The position numbers and the translations under genes are program-made. A stretch of 64,000 bases of DNA from positions 1,476,501 through 1,540,500 of the forward strand of contig JAVTLE010000005.1 in assembly GCA_033439295.1 (NCBI GenBank), written 5' to 3'. The notes under the pieces are model-generated. The model saw only the letters and a program-made list of their open reading frames with translations. It was not told the DNA's origin and did not search any database. Positions 12,244 to 24,070 of this stretch are shown here, piece by piece (the first letter of the stretch is position 1; every line of letters starts with the position of its first letter). Origin of the DNA: Deuterostichococcus epilithicus. Lineage: Eukaryota; Chlorophyta; Trebouxiophyceae; Prasiolales; Stichococcaceae.

Positions 12244-12645
12244 GCTGTCCTGCGAAGCAATGTCCGGCGCAGGCCGGAGAGGGTAGCAGGGGCTCGAGTT
12301 CCGCCTCGCAATTCAGCTGCGGATTTGTGAATCGAACGCGTTCCGACCCTATTTTGATGAGCAGCACGTAAAATCTCAGCCCATGGACAATGCGGGCATC
12401 GGGAGTATTCGGCCAATCGTAATGTCAAAAATAGGTTGCATCGCGGATAGCTCACAGTATACATGGCCTCGCATGCGTCCTACTGCATCTGCGGACCCGA
12501 ACGAAAATGCGGTGGCAAGCCTTGCGGCGGCCTTGCCGACCTTCACTACAACAAAAGTCCCTAGGAATACAGTCATCCGCTCTCTGAACCCATGTCCGCC
12601 AGATTCGTGCGCTATCCGAGAGCGCCCCACCAGGCCGCTCCCCCG
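12244..12645. other. Gap between SUZ12 3' end and the 9783-12243 gene
   Basis: About 400 bp. It presumably holds the SUZ12 3' UTR and the upstream region (possibly the true first exon) of the next minus-strand gene. I see no further gene. Confidence 0.4.
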
Positions 12646-15600
12646 CTACGGCTGCGTGGCCACGATGGTGGAGAGCAGGTCCACGGCGGCGGAATCCAGG
12701 ATGCAGTAGTCCCACAGGATGATGACGAAGTTGATGAAGCAGCGCCGCAGGTTTGGCGTCTTGGCCAGCACCTTGGCGTGTTCCCGCGCGAAGGCCTCGA
12801 TGCGGGCCGGCATGAACAGGTCGCCGTGCACTGGCTTGCTGTGCATCGCCGCATTCCAGTTGAGGATGAACTCCTTTTCCACGCGGTCCAGCTCTGCCCT
12901 GTCCATCAGCTGCTCCCTCGCCCGCCGCTGTAGGACAAATGCCGCCTTCTTGCGTTAAGTGTCGTGCGGGCGTCAGGAGCAAGCCCAGCACAAACGACAA
13001 GGAGGCAAAGCAAGGAGGCAGGCGCCAGGGACGAGCACCGCACGCCGCGAGCAAGCGCACCGCATGTGCAGACATATCAACAACAATATCAGCATATCAG
13101 CATATCAGCAACTTGATGGCGCGTGTCTAGCCCTGCCCGTCTGCAGGTCGAGGGAACGTGAAGAAGTGGCCAGCGCAACATGCTCGTTAAGGAGCCGCAG
13201 TGAAGTTTTTCTTTTTAGGGTCTTGAATTATCACGGAGGAAAATCCAAGCGCACCCGCCATGCCTCTGTGTCCGGCTCGTCGTCGCTGTCGACGTCTGCG
13301 CCCGCCTCCTCCGCCGTCATCGGCATGCAGGAGCGCGAGTGGAAGTATCGGGCCTCCGGCCGCAGCGCCGCAGTCGCCAGCTGCTGCTGCATGCGGCCGG
13401 GCTTGCGCCTCGCCGCAGCCGCAGGCACCGAGTCGCCGGTCTGCAGCCACCGGCACAAGGAGTCGGGCACGGCCGCCTGAGAGGCGGGGGCCCTGCATGC
13501 TTCACTTGGCATGCTTCGAGCTGACAGCTGCAGCTTCGGAGCACAGCCCAGGCACGTTTGCTGGGCAGAGCTTGGTCTGCGCCTGATCAATCGCCCTCAT
13601 GCCGGCACAACACAAACTCGGCGCCAGACCGCGCCTGCGGCTCGCTGGTCGTCAAGCCAGCCGTCGAGTCGTCGATGGAGTCTGTGCGCGCAGTGGGCTC
13701 CCGCAGCAGCGTGCGGAACACCGGCGGCGGCAGCTGTGCGCCTTCAGGCTTTGACGTTTCGGCTGGCAGCGAGTACTGCTGCGTCCGCAAGGCCCGCTGC
13801 TGCCGCGGGCACGCGTAGTAGAACTCCTGCACAGTATGTGCGCCCAAAACGTTGATTCTGCTCCTGCTGGTGCTCCTTGCGGGCGTACATGGCCGCAGTT
13901 GGGCGCGGGACGCACGCAGCATCGCAGGGCACATCGCCGCAAGGATGTGTCTTTTTGGCTGAGTCCCGGCCGCATGCGGGGGCAGACCTCGTTGGCACGA
14001 CACCGCGCCAAAGCGGAACGAGCATCGCAGCGGCAGGAAGCTCAGGCGCGCACCTTGTTGGCGGCCTGGCAATAGGCCTCGGTGTCCAGCTGCACGAACT
14101 CGCCGCGTGAGTTGTAGACGTCAGGCGCAATGTCGGCGTTGACGGTGGGCACCACATCCGGGTGGTCCCGCGAGAAGCCGAACACGAACAGGTCGTGACT
14201 CGCCTCCAGGTGCTGCTGCAGGCCCTGCGTGTGACCGTGCAAACCAGGCTAACGGACATGCAGCAGGACACGGCAACCGCGCGACGCCGCAATGGAGGAC
14301 GAGCGGTGCATCTGGCCACACGGCGCCCTCAGGGGATGGAGCAGGCAATGCTGCTGTTGGGCGGCCGCGGCGCACCGTGAAGCTGCGGCAGGCCATGTCG
14401 CAGAAGGAGCACTTGTAGCCGGCCACCTTCTCCACCACGTGGCGCTCCCCGTTGTGGTAGTGGTACTGGTAAAACACGCGCGGCGGCTGCGGGTCGTCGC
14501 CGATCCCCAGGCGCGGCTCAGCGTTGGGTCGTCGCACCTGCATTCACATGACGGTGGGTCGGAGCCAGTGACAGCCGTGCTGACATGTGGCTGGCACAAA
14601 CACTGTCGTCGCACCTGCAGCGATGTGGCTTCGTGTGGGTTCTGTGCAGGCGAGGCGGATGTGCGGCTGGCACGAAGCTTGGGCGACGAGGCACCATGCA
14701 ACTGGCGTGCACCAGGACGCAGTTGGGAGATGCAGCGCTGCTGGTGTCAGGCTGGTGTCACAACGCACCATCACTTCGAGTGAGTCCCGCTGAGGCTTCT
14801 GCTGGGCGCTGGCTGAGAAGGTGCAGCACGCTGTGTGCTTGCCGTCCTGCGAAGTGACGCTGTGCCGCACGCCCAGCACGCCGCTCTTCAATTCAACCCA
14901 GGTACCCTGCAGAGAATGATATGTGTCACGATCTACGAGCAATGCGTTTCTCCCGGCAGCCGTGTAACTTGCTCACTTTCTTGTCAGCGAGCGCGTTGGC
15001 CCCTGCGGGCACAACGAGATTGCTCGCCTGTCGCGTCATTGCAGATGGTGGCGAAGAGCTGTGTATGAGGGTCTCACCTCAAACGTAGAAGCGTCCCGCT
15101 GCGCCGGGCCATCAATGATTCGTGTTTCCGAGACGGGCCAGCAGCCCCATGACACCTCCGCCTCAGCAGGCAGCAGTCCGAATGCCAGCTGCTTTGTCAG
15201 CCTGCTCGTCAGGCGCGCGCCGTGCGGCTTGACATGCCGCAGGTCTGGGTGCGCCTCTGCAACAGGAGCCACCATGCCAACTGTGTGTCAGCCGCTGGAC
15301 GTCGAAAACCGCCTCGAGGGCAATCACAGCTGGCCAACCTCCGCAACGACACCATTGATGCGTTCGATTCCAGGCCTGCCTGAGATGATCGTGAGCAACA
15401 CCAGGTCCTGCATGCCGTCGCATTCGCCTGGCGGCAGCGCCAGCTCGGCTGCAACCGACGCTGCGGCATCCCTGACGGACGGCACATGCAGCAGGGTGCA
15501 CGACAATGGCACAAACTCCTGCGCAGGCCGACGAGCTGATCTCAGCAATGCATGCCACGACCGCCAGGGACAAATGGATCGCGCGCAGCGGCCTGCCAAC

Positions 15601-16065
15601 CTTTCAGGCAGAGGAAAGAACGTTTCGTGCGGACAGCTGGCACGAGTGGACACCTCTGCGGAAGGTTGGTGGCACAGCACCGCCAGAACGGACACCGGAG
15701 CACCGCCTACGGCATCGACGAGCACCCGCAACTGTCCGCCATCCTGCAGAAGGGCGTCAGGCACCCGTGCCGCCTCGCGGTGGTAGCACAAGGTCCTGTT
15801 GAGGAATGTGGGCTGCAGGCGCATGCAGACCCGCCGTCAGTCTGAGCCTGTGGGCGATATATGACATGGCAGCAATGCCACCGCAGGCGCTGACATAGCT
15901 GTTGCAACCGTCAGCGGCCGCAGCAGCTCTCGCTCGCCGAGCAGCCAGGCTCACGTTGCAGCGCTGGCGACTCGCGAGTTGTGAATAAAACTCCACTGGC
16001 TGGCAGTAGACCCAGAAGCTCTGCAACAGCTTCTGCTCGTCAGGCGTAATTTGTCCCTTAGTCAT
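12646..16065 (-). CDS. SUZ12: SUZ12/EMF2-type Polycomb repressive complex 2 subunit
   Basis: PRC2 scaffold subunit that supports H3K27 methylation by the E(z) subunit in the nucleus. The start at 16065 (MTKGQITPDEQKLLQSFWVY) leads into the N-terminal block found in SUZ12/EMF2/VRN2 (YCQPVEFYSQL..., then PTFLNRTLCYHREAARVP). A C2H2 finger follows: GYKCSFCDMACRSF, then GLQQHLEASHDLFVFGF, equivalent to the family's C-x2-C..H-x4-H finger. The C-terminal VEFS box is split over two exons: RYFHSRSCMPMTAEEAGADV-DSDDE, then ELDRVEKEFILNWNAAMHS, AFAREHAKVLAKTPNLRRCF and INFVIILWDYCILDSAAVDL, ending IVATQP with TAG at 12646-12648. All three family landmarks occur in the right order. Middle exons (about 13.6-15.3 kb) are less certain. 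Confidence 0.85.
13086..13110. repeat. ATATCAGC tandem repeat in a SUZ12 intron
   Basis: Three consecutive copies of an 8-bp unit, intronic. Simple-sequence repeat with no inferred function. Confidence 0.6.
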
Positions 16066-16711
16066 ACGTATTGCTCAGGTCTGCCTGGCAGATCAGGCAC
16101 TAGCAAAGCTTCAAGTCATCCTCAGTATCAGTCTCCGGAGCGTTGGATCCTTGAAATCGAGCGTTTTACGCCAGGCAAACAGGCGAAAACATTTGTCCTC
16201 AACTCCGGAAGTAAAAAGAAGTCAACAGGGCTTGACCAAGCACTGGTTGTGCCCAAGAATGCACCGCAAGCATGTACAGCCTGCAGCGGGTTCAGCCGGC
16301 TGTGTACGGGAGATGTACGGAAAGGGGCAGCTGAAAGAAGGGCACCTGTCTCATCCGAACGGGACCGCTGACAACCTGACATGCTGACGCCCTATCTGCA
16401 GAAGTTTTGCCGGGAGAAAGTGTTCAGTGAGTTTTGTTGGGAGTTGTTGGCGCCACAGGGTGTTTGGGGGGTCCAATGCCAGCGCACGGCAAATACCCCG
16501 CATTGAGGCGCGACCATGCTGTTGAAACATGAGGCTCAACTGCGCGGCACGCGCAGCACTCACAGGTTTCACTCACATCACCATGAACTGGGTGCGACTA
16601 AACAATAATCAACCCGGCCTCTTCCAGACGAAGACATGTCTATCAAAATGCATCTCACATCGAGACACATGCACGCCCAGCCAAGTCTGCAGCCTGCCCC
16701 CGTGATCACTA
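16066..16711. other. Region between IMP4 3' end and SUZ12 start
   Basis: 646 bp. It should contain the SUZ12 promoter/5' UTR and the IMP4 3' UTR. Short ORFs here lack recognisable domains, and no gene is supported. Confidence 0.45.
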
Positions 16712-18818
16712 CTAGTCATCATCCTCCTCAGCTGCCAGCCGGGCCTTCTTGGCGCTGCGGGTGTAGGCTCGCAGCACAAACTCGTTGTCCGCGTGCTGCT
16801 GGTCCATGGTCCCCAGCTTGATCTGGTACAGCTTGCACTCGAAGCGCGGGCCGCGCTCCTGCGGTTGCCGAATGAACAGAATTGAGAGCTTTCAGGTTGC
16901 AAGCCATATTACGGGACCGCAGCAGCAGCTTTGGGGGCATTGACAGAGGTCATCAGCGCTGTCCCAGCCAAGCAGAGCAGCCAGTGGGGTTGCATCACCC
17001 TGAAATGTAAAATGACGTGCAGCATGAACTGCAAGAGCGGCATGGGGTACCTTCAGCTCTATGGACTTGACGCCCGCCGGCTGCTCGTAGGTGTGGTGCC
17101 GGAAGGAGATGTAGTCGCTCATGTTGGCGAAGGTGATGACGCGCTTGCTGTCATCCTTGGGCACTGGGAAGAGATACTTCAGGATGTTTGACACCTGCCG
17201 TCGTAGAGACACACAGTGATCAGGCTGTGCACCTTGAGCAGATGCCGAGAGCTTTCAACTGGCTGAAGGTGATGCAGGACGTGAGGTTAGCACAAAAGAA
17301 ATCTTCTTTCGAAACTTGAAGCTCAATGCTGCACAGTGCCATTGCTCCTTCATTGCGCATGGTGCAATCTGCTGAAGGTGAAACCGTCGTCGCACCCGCT
17401 CCCCCAGCTGCGATGTGAACGACTCGAAAATGAGGTGCGGGTACGCCTCCGACAGCGTGCCCACCGCGCTCTTGTCCCCGATGTCGTGCCGTGTGACCTG
17501 TGGCGCACCAGACATCAAACCTCGCTCTGCAGCTGTGGCGCCACAAGACCGCAGAAAAATGGGACAGTGCAGGGAGAGACGCCTGCAGTAGTGTCCCTGC
17601 ATTGGTCGACATCATCAGCACCTCACTCCAAAACCGACAGCATGTATGAGGCGGCCACCAGACGGCAGTACACTGCATTGCCCAGGAGCAATGGCGAGGC
17701 GTGAGACCACAGCGAAGAAGCCAGAGTTGGCTGTGGGCTGTGGGGCCTCAGGGTAGCGAGATGACTGGAATAAAACTCTCAACGTACCACATTGTAGAGG
17801 CCAAAGTAGGCTGTGGGGCCGTACGGCAGGTGCGAGATGACCAGGCCATCGGGCTCGCCCCGGTGCTCGTGCACCATCACGATGTCCGTCACCCCGTGGC
17901 TGCGACATGTCTCCACCAGCTCCGGCAGCACCTGAAGCATGCACAAGCTGCTGCTTGACGTGCCGAAACAACAGGTGCACAGACGACAAGCACAGCAAAG
18001 TGCTGGACGGTCGCTGAGAAACGTCTGAGACCACGCCCATCTGATGCCTGTGACTTGCCTGCCCGCCGCGATTCATGCGCCGCGAGTTGGGGAACACCAG
18101 CTTCAGCTCCTTCGCAAACTGCACCAGCCGCGTGCTGGGGTCGCGGGATGTGGTGATCAGGATCTGCAGGGCATCGCGCACTTCAGACAGCCTCAACTCA
18201 CCCGCCCTGACACCTCAGTGCCGTTGCATGCTGGGGACAGCGACATCAGAGTCCTGAACCACCCGAAAGAAAGCAACAAGAGAAAAAAACCACCCCCCAC
18301 CAGGCTGGACATCATTCGTCGCAGCTTGAGCAAGAGCCCAAAGGGAGCACAAGACTTTGTACCTGGGGGTCCCGCTCGCCGGCGTGCGCATACTCGTCGT
18401 CCATATGCGTGCGCGGCACCGCGGTGTTGTCGTCCTCCAGCTCGATCTCGTGCCGCAGCTGCGCCTCCTCCTTCCGGAGCTCATTGGGCAGCGGCTTGCC
18501 CTCTGCAGGCACGCGGTAATCGCATTCAGCGCACCCGCGCGTGGCACTCGGTGTGCTGGGGAGCACGCTCGCAGCATCAGCAGTTAGCAGTGTCTGCAGT
18601 CTTGGCTTTCGCCTTTCGCGACCGCATTCTGGGCTCTGCGAGCACGGCAGCATCTCTGATCCCACTGCTGAGGCGCCGGCATGCATGTGTCCCAGCCGGG
18701 CAGCACCTTCAAGGGCCTCTCGGATTTTGCGCTTGCGTTCATATGCGACGCGCTCCTTGCCCTCCAGGCTCTTTCTGTAGAGGTACTCGCGCCGCAGGCG
18801 CGTATTCCTCCTGAGCAT
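16712..18818 (-). CDS. IMP4: U3 small nucleolar ribonucleoprotein IMP4 (Brix domain)
   Basis: Nucleolar protein that binds U3 snoRNA and acts in early 18S rRNA processing in the SSU processome. The start at 18818 gives [20 protein letters not shown] and [17 protein letters not shown], the near-invariant IMP4 N-terminus. It continues [40 protein letters not shown], then the Brix domain [63 protein letters not shown], a segment ending [57 protein letters not shown], then [20 protein letters not shown]. The tail is basic then acidic ([14 protein letters not shown]) with TAG at 16712-16714. About 8 exons. It is divergent from STE24. Confidence 0.95.
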
Positions 18819-19443
18819 GCTGGCTAGGTGGCGGCTGGCAGGGGGCGCCTATGCTACGGCGTCACATACTCAGCCGCCGCACGGTCTGGATGCAGCTGCC
18901 GCAGCTTCAGTGATGGTTCCCCCCCTGCATTCACAGCGTAGCCATCGTCGCGCGAGCTTTTGCAAATGCAGGAACGCGGGGCGCAGCAGGCAACACAGCC
19001 AAGCTTGCCCTGTTGCCATATTTTGCAATACCGCACCGCAACTGATGCGGTGTCAATAGCTTGCGCAGAACGGCGGTTCAGCTGAAGTGTCAACACATGG
19101 TTGACGAGCGACGGTCAGCACGTGTGTCTGCTGCCCAAAGCACCGAAGGCTGTTCACGGATGCTCCGGCCTGGGGTCAATCCTGTGAGCACTGGCGGCGT
19201 CACTTGTGCTGCAAGTCTGAAGAATGTATGTTCAGACACCTCAGATCGCGAAGGAACAGAAATGTGCAATTACGGCTGCTCATGCCGAGTGCACCACTAA
19301 TGGCGCCGCTCCGCAACCTCCGAGACTCGTTTCGGAGCAATTCACGAAGTATTTGCAGGGTTGCAGGGCTGACCCAATTGTGATGCTGACAAGCTGAAAG
19401 TGTACTTGGAAGGATTGCACTTCTTTTCAATTGATGGACAGAC
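18819..19443. promoter_or_regulatory. Divergent upstream region, IMP4 / STE24
   Basis: 625 bp between two opposed start codons. No ORF with domain content and no recognised core element. A bidirectional promoter is inferred from layout. Confidence 0.4.
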
Positions 19444-22268
19444 ATGGCGTTCTCTTTCAAAACGTTGACGATGGCATTCTCTGTTCTGGTGTACCTGTTC
19501 CACACGTTTCTGGACTTCAGACAGCTCAAGGTGAGTCTGCACGATCCACTGAGCATGGTGGCATCGATTGGAGACCGACAATGTTGCCGAGTTGACACCA
19601 CGACCAATCCTGCACTGCGGCGAACAGACTACATGTGCAGTGCATGCCACATTGCAAAATGCACTAGAGTGCATTGAGGATGTTTGCACGCGAGTTGAAA
19701 CGTAATTTGCTGTGACAGGCCCTGAAAGTACCACACCCGCCGGCGAGCATGGCAAAATACAAAGGCGCCGGCGGCGACAGCGCGGATTTCAAAAAGACGC
19801 AGGCCTACAACCTGGACAAATGGTGAGTGGACGCCACGTCCCGCACGTCAGTTGCCGACCTCACGAGTGCCAGTACTGCTGGGTTGGTGATGGCATCAAA
19901 GCGGCCTCGGATGGCCGGGCGGATTCTCGATGCCATCACCGACCCAGCAGTACCGGTGTCCGCCCTGCTCGACGCGAGAGAATCAAGCGAGCGCGCCCGC
20001 AGGTGGTTCAATCTGGCGCACGGAGTCTGGGGCATCTGCTTTGACATTTGCCTGCTGTCATCGGACTGGCTGCCGCGCATCTGGGCCATCGCGTCTCGCA
20101 TGGTCGCGAGGCGCGGTTTTGCGGCAGCACCAGAGGTTCAGACATCCGTGGTGTTTGTCGTTCTGTTCTCGGCCATACCAATGGCCCTGGATGTGCCCTG
20201 GTCCCTCTGCTCCACGTTCGTCATCGAGCAGCGGCACGGCTTCAACAAGCAGACGGTGGGGGGATTCCGTGTTTTTTTGGAACTCTTGTGACCTTTTTAA
20301 TTCTTTCAATTATCTACTTTATATTACGGTGATTGTGAGACCCAGCTTGTCTGAATGGATCGTTCATGAGTGATGATTGAATTACTCCGCTGGGTGCATG
20401 ACAAGTCATGCCGAGGTTGACCATGCCCCGCTGATCTGCAGATGCGCCTCTTCTTCACCGACTTGCTGAAATCGGTGAGTCGCTCAGAACTGCAGTGATA
20501 CAGGAACCTTGTTGCACATGCAGATCAGTACGTACGCAGTAACCCTGCAGTCACGTCAACTGTCGTTCACTGCATGCCAGGTGTTCTTGGGCCTGGCGAT
20601 TGCGCCGCCGCTCACGGCGGCGTTCACATTCGTGCTGCTCAACTCAGGACGTCTTTTGGTGGTGTACATTTGGGTGTTCGCACTGGCAGTGCAACTCACC
20701 GCGCTGGCACTGTATCCGTTCATTGCCCAGTGGTTCAACAAGTTCGAGCCCCTGCCAGAGGGACCACTCAGGTGCGGCCGCATGCACGGTGATGGGACAG
20801 AGCATGCAGCAGTATGTGACGCCAAGCTGCGCTCTACAACGGCGAGCGGCCGCCTCTGTGCCGAACTTACAGGGAAGAGATCGAGGCGCTGGCGTCTTCA
20901 CTGAAGTTCCCGCTGAGACAGTTGTTCGTCGTAGATGGCTCTACAAGGTGAAATTAGGATTTTAGGGTTCCTGATGGCTACAGATTTCCTGTTCTTGGGC
21001 ATCTACAGCGTGCATTATCCGGTTGCACAATGCCCAAATGACGTCTCAGGTCATGAGGCGTCCTGAGCACGCCTCTGCTGCCTGTAATGCCTTAACCCTC
21101 TGATTGCTTCGCCTGTGCCTGGCCCCAGATCAGCGCATTCGAATGCCTACATGTTTGGGCTGGGCAACAACAAACGGATAGTCTTGTTTGACACGCTCGT
21201 GGACCAGTGCAGTACGGAGCAGGTGAGGCGGTCTGCTTCGAGAGTTCAAGAAGAGAGCATGATCCTGATTCGGCGTAGGTTCATGCAACCGGCTTCCCAC
21301 TGAACATCCGTGAATCCTTGAACAGAGTTCGTGCCGCCACGCAGATCGTCGCAGTGCTGGCGCATGAGCTGGGGGTGCGGCGCCTGTCCGGACTCTTGCA
21401 TCGAGTGCATAGTGACTGCAACAGAGATGCAATCCTCAACTTGATGAGCGAGTCGGAAGAAGCTCACATTCCCTGGTGATTTTCCTCGTGCAGCACTGGA
21501 AGCTGGGGCACATCGTGCGCAACCTGGTGCTGGCCAACGCAGTGCTCCTTTGCCAGATGGCGATGTTCACGCTCGTGCAGCACAACAAGAGAGTGCCTTA
21601 CGATTTTGGGTGAATATGCATGAACATGGTTGCAACAAGTTTTCGTGACTGGCTGCAAGTCTAAAGCAGCTGGTTTGGCAGCTTGGTTGATCTCAAGACT
21701 AAGGGGCATTGCTGCGTCTCTGCAGCTTCGTCAAGGAGCAACCGGCGCTGGCCCGCTTCGTGCTGTTCACGGTGAGACATCGGCGGCGTGTTCCTGCATG
21801 TCGTCTGCCTGCATGTCATCGCCATCAAGGGCTGGTCCATGGGCGTCGTGGCGCCATGTCACGTTGGGGCTGACGAGAACTCATGACATTTCATGCAGTA
21901 CCTCCTGGCGCCGCTTGACGAGGTGCGAATGGCCGACATGACGCGCATTCGTGTTGCCGCATCAGGCATTTCAGGCAGCCGGACACACTTGCATTTCGAC
22001 TGGCCTTGGCACCCATCCTTTCGGCAACGGATTGCAGGTGTTGGGCTTCTTCTCGCACGTCCTCAGCAGACGGTATGAGTTCCAGGCCGATGAGTTTGCT
22101 GTCCGGCTCAAAAAGGGCGAGGGGCTCAAGGGTGGCCTGCTGGCGCTGGAATCCAGTAACCGCTCCGCAGCACATGTGGACCGCTGGTACAGCGCATTCC
22201 ATTACTCGCACCCGCCAATCCCGGAACGGCTGCAGGCCATTGACAGCCTCATGAAGAAGGACAAGTGA
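19444..22268 (+). CDS. STE24: CAAX prenyl protease 1 (STE24/ZMPSTE24, M48 zinc metalloprotease)
   Basis: ER-membrane zinc endoprotease that removes the terminal tripeptide of prenylated CAAX proteins. Exon 1 (19444-19530) is MAFSFKTLTMAFSVLVYLFH-TFLDFRQLK; exon 2 starts at 19719 (ALKVPHPPASMAKYKGAG). Membrane segments follow: WGICFDICLLSSDWLPRIW, VFVVLFSAIPMALDVPWSLC, STFVIEQRHGFNKQT, RLFFTDLLKSVFLGLAIAPP and VVYIWVFALAVQLTALALYP. The Zn site is VAVLAHELGHWKLGH (HExxH), with an intron falling exactly between HELG and HWKLGH. The third ligand region is YEFQADEFAVRL. The protein ends HPPIPERLQAIDSLMKKDK with TGA at 22266-22268. All core STE24 landmarks are present at normal length, so it should be active. 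It converges on APH-1 with 80 bp between stops. Confidence 0.95.
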
Positions 22269-22348
22269 TATTCGTTCAGATTCTTCCGAAAGCGCAGCTG
22301 AATTTTTGCAGAAGTGAAGTCGATATCAGCGCCTCGTACCAGTCCTGT

Positions 22349-23581
22349 TCAAGTCGACACGGCCAAATCCTGTGCACGCGCTCGTGAGTAGCCAGGCTCT
22401 TGCAATAGTCTATGGTACACACACGCGGCCCAGGCGAGCATGGCGCAGCCAAGCAGCAGCTCGGAGGCGGCAACTGTGGCGCAGCTGTCGTGTCGCACAT
22501 TCAGCACCGTCAGCAGGCTCGCCACCAGGTGAAGCATCCCCGGCGCGGTAGCCTGCGCCGCGCTGCCGGCTTCCCAGCCGTCGAAGGCCACGAGGGTCGA
22601 GCCGGCGAGCAGAAAGAAGACCCCCAGCATCGTGAATGCGGCCGCTGGTGCGTACGACATGCTGCGGCAGGCGCCGCCGTAGAGCACGCCCTTGCTTGCT
22701 GCGAGCGGCAGCCAGCTGACGGAAAAGACCAGCGCATGCGCTGCCGCCTGACCATAGCCGATAGCGAACGCAACCAGCGCCTGCAGTGAGAAAGGACGTC
22801 TGACGGGTGTGTCATGCCCCCCAAGTCGTGCGGCGATGCGCGGTGATGCACCTCGACACAGACCCGCCCGCAGCAACAGCAGCTGCACCGCCAGCACCTG
22901 GTCCGCTGGGGTGAACCTCCAGCTGGGGTTCTTCGATGCCAGGTCGCCAAGAAGCCGCAGGCCACGCCTGCGAGCCAGGTCAGCGCATCAGCACTGCTGG
23001 GGACCCCGGCAGTGCTCAGCGTGCGCAGGGGGCGCGGGGCGGTGATCGCCGCCACAAGCGAGACTGCCAAGAACAACACCTGTGTATGTTGTAGAGCCAC
23101 CAGCGGACGGCCTCCTCCACTGCGACCGCTGCGACAACAATGGCGGCGCAGCGCCAGAGGCGTGCGTCATCGGCAAGCAGACCTGCGGCGCATCATACGA
23201 GTCGAGCTGCGCAGAACAGCATCTCATCACTCCACTGGCAGATAACAGTGCTTTCACGCGGTCAAAGCGCCGGCGTGGCCTCACCTCGAAGCACTGCCGA
23301 CAGGAACAGCAGCGTAGAACACCAAAGGAAGGCGCTGCATGCCAACAACCGTTCATCCGTTCATTCGTGTGCTCGGCGGCGGCAGCAGTAAGGCAGATGG
23401 TGGGCGATATCCTTCTACAGTTTCTTACTGCACAGTCACGAGGGTGATACCTGGCCAGGGTCACGAGAATCAGGAGCGATCTGGGGGCAATGATGCCGAG
23501 GTACAGCACCAGCGGCGGTCCGCACTGGAGTAGCGTAACCGCGGCAGTCAAATGAGATGACATGAAGCCCTGGAGGCCCAT
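22349..23581 (-). CDS. APH1: Gamma-secretase subunit APH-1
   Basis: Multi-pass scaffold subunit of the presenilin/gamma-secretase intramembrane protease. The start at 23581 gives MGLQGFMSSHLTAAVTLLQC, then GPPLVLYLGIIAPRSLLILV, matching the first APH-1 helix (GPPLALxLFTIAxxP). The C-terminal exon carries FAIGYGQAAAHALVFSVSWL, APAAAFTMLGVFFLLAGSTL, VAFDGWEAGSA and LVASLLTVLNVRHDSCATVA then ASELLLGCAMLAWAACVYHR, ending AQDLAVST with TGA at 22349-22351. Human/plant APH-1 has the same spacing of a G-x4-G helix, the FxxWE/D loop and a final pair of helices. The middle exon(s), about 22.9-23.4 kb, are poorly resolved and APH-1 is a divergent family, so confidence is moderate. It is head to head with the dynamin-like gene. 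Confidence 0.72.
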
Positions 23582-24070
23582 GCCTGGTAGAATGGCGGTT
23601 CAGTGCATGGTTTTCAGAAGTTGAACATCACATGGCGCGTCGATTGCTTAGTCAAATTTTCAGACAGCGGCGGTGGAATCTGGTTCATATACTCCGTCAG
23701 ACCGTGCAGTCGGTGCAGAGATTTCAGCTGTAGACGCGCTGCGTTCTAGAAAGAGGATCGCGAGGGCTTCGTCTGCTGTCGAGCCTGCATGCCGCTGCGC
23801 GAATGCGCGCTCCAAGGTCCCGCATGGTTACGTGACTTGGTGTTAGGGTTTAGTTGAGGAAGCTTTACGCACGCTGGTCTTGCGCTCACGCTGGCCAACA
23901 GTCGTCACGCGCAGTAGGGTGTCTGGCTTGCTTGTAGCATCCGCTCTTGCGGAAGGTCTGTGATTCATCAGCCGGGCATGCGGTCCTGCCGTGTTATCAG
24001 TGTTTGAAGCGTTCTATCGCGCGAGTCTCAGAACTTCAATTTGCAAGGCAGTCAGCCTGCAGCAGCCAGC
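23582..24070. promoter_or_regulatory. Divergent upstream region, APH-1 / dynamin-like, with a telo-box
   Basis: 489 bp between opposed starts. It contains TTAGGGTTT (reverse of the plant telo-box AAACCCTAA) at 23843-23851. No GTPase P-loop (GxxxxGKS/T) or other coding signal is readable on the plus strand here, which matters for the N-terminus of the downstream gene. Confidence 0.45.
23843..23851 (-). promoter_or_regulatory. Telo-box (AAACCCTAA) between APH-1 and dynamin-like gene
   Basis: Exact nonamer on the minus strand, about 220 bp upstream of the dynamin-like ATG and 262 bp upstream of the APH-1 ATG. Telo-boxes are known promoter elements in plants. The function here is inferred. Confidence 0.4.

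Noticed and set aside
16066-16711. Possible extra gene between IMP4 and SUZ12
   Set aside because: Only short frames without domain content or consistent splice phase.
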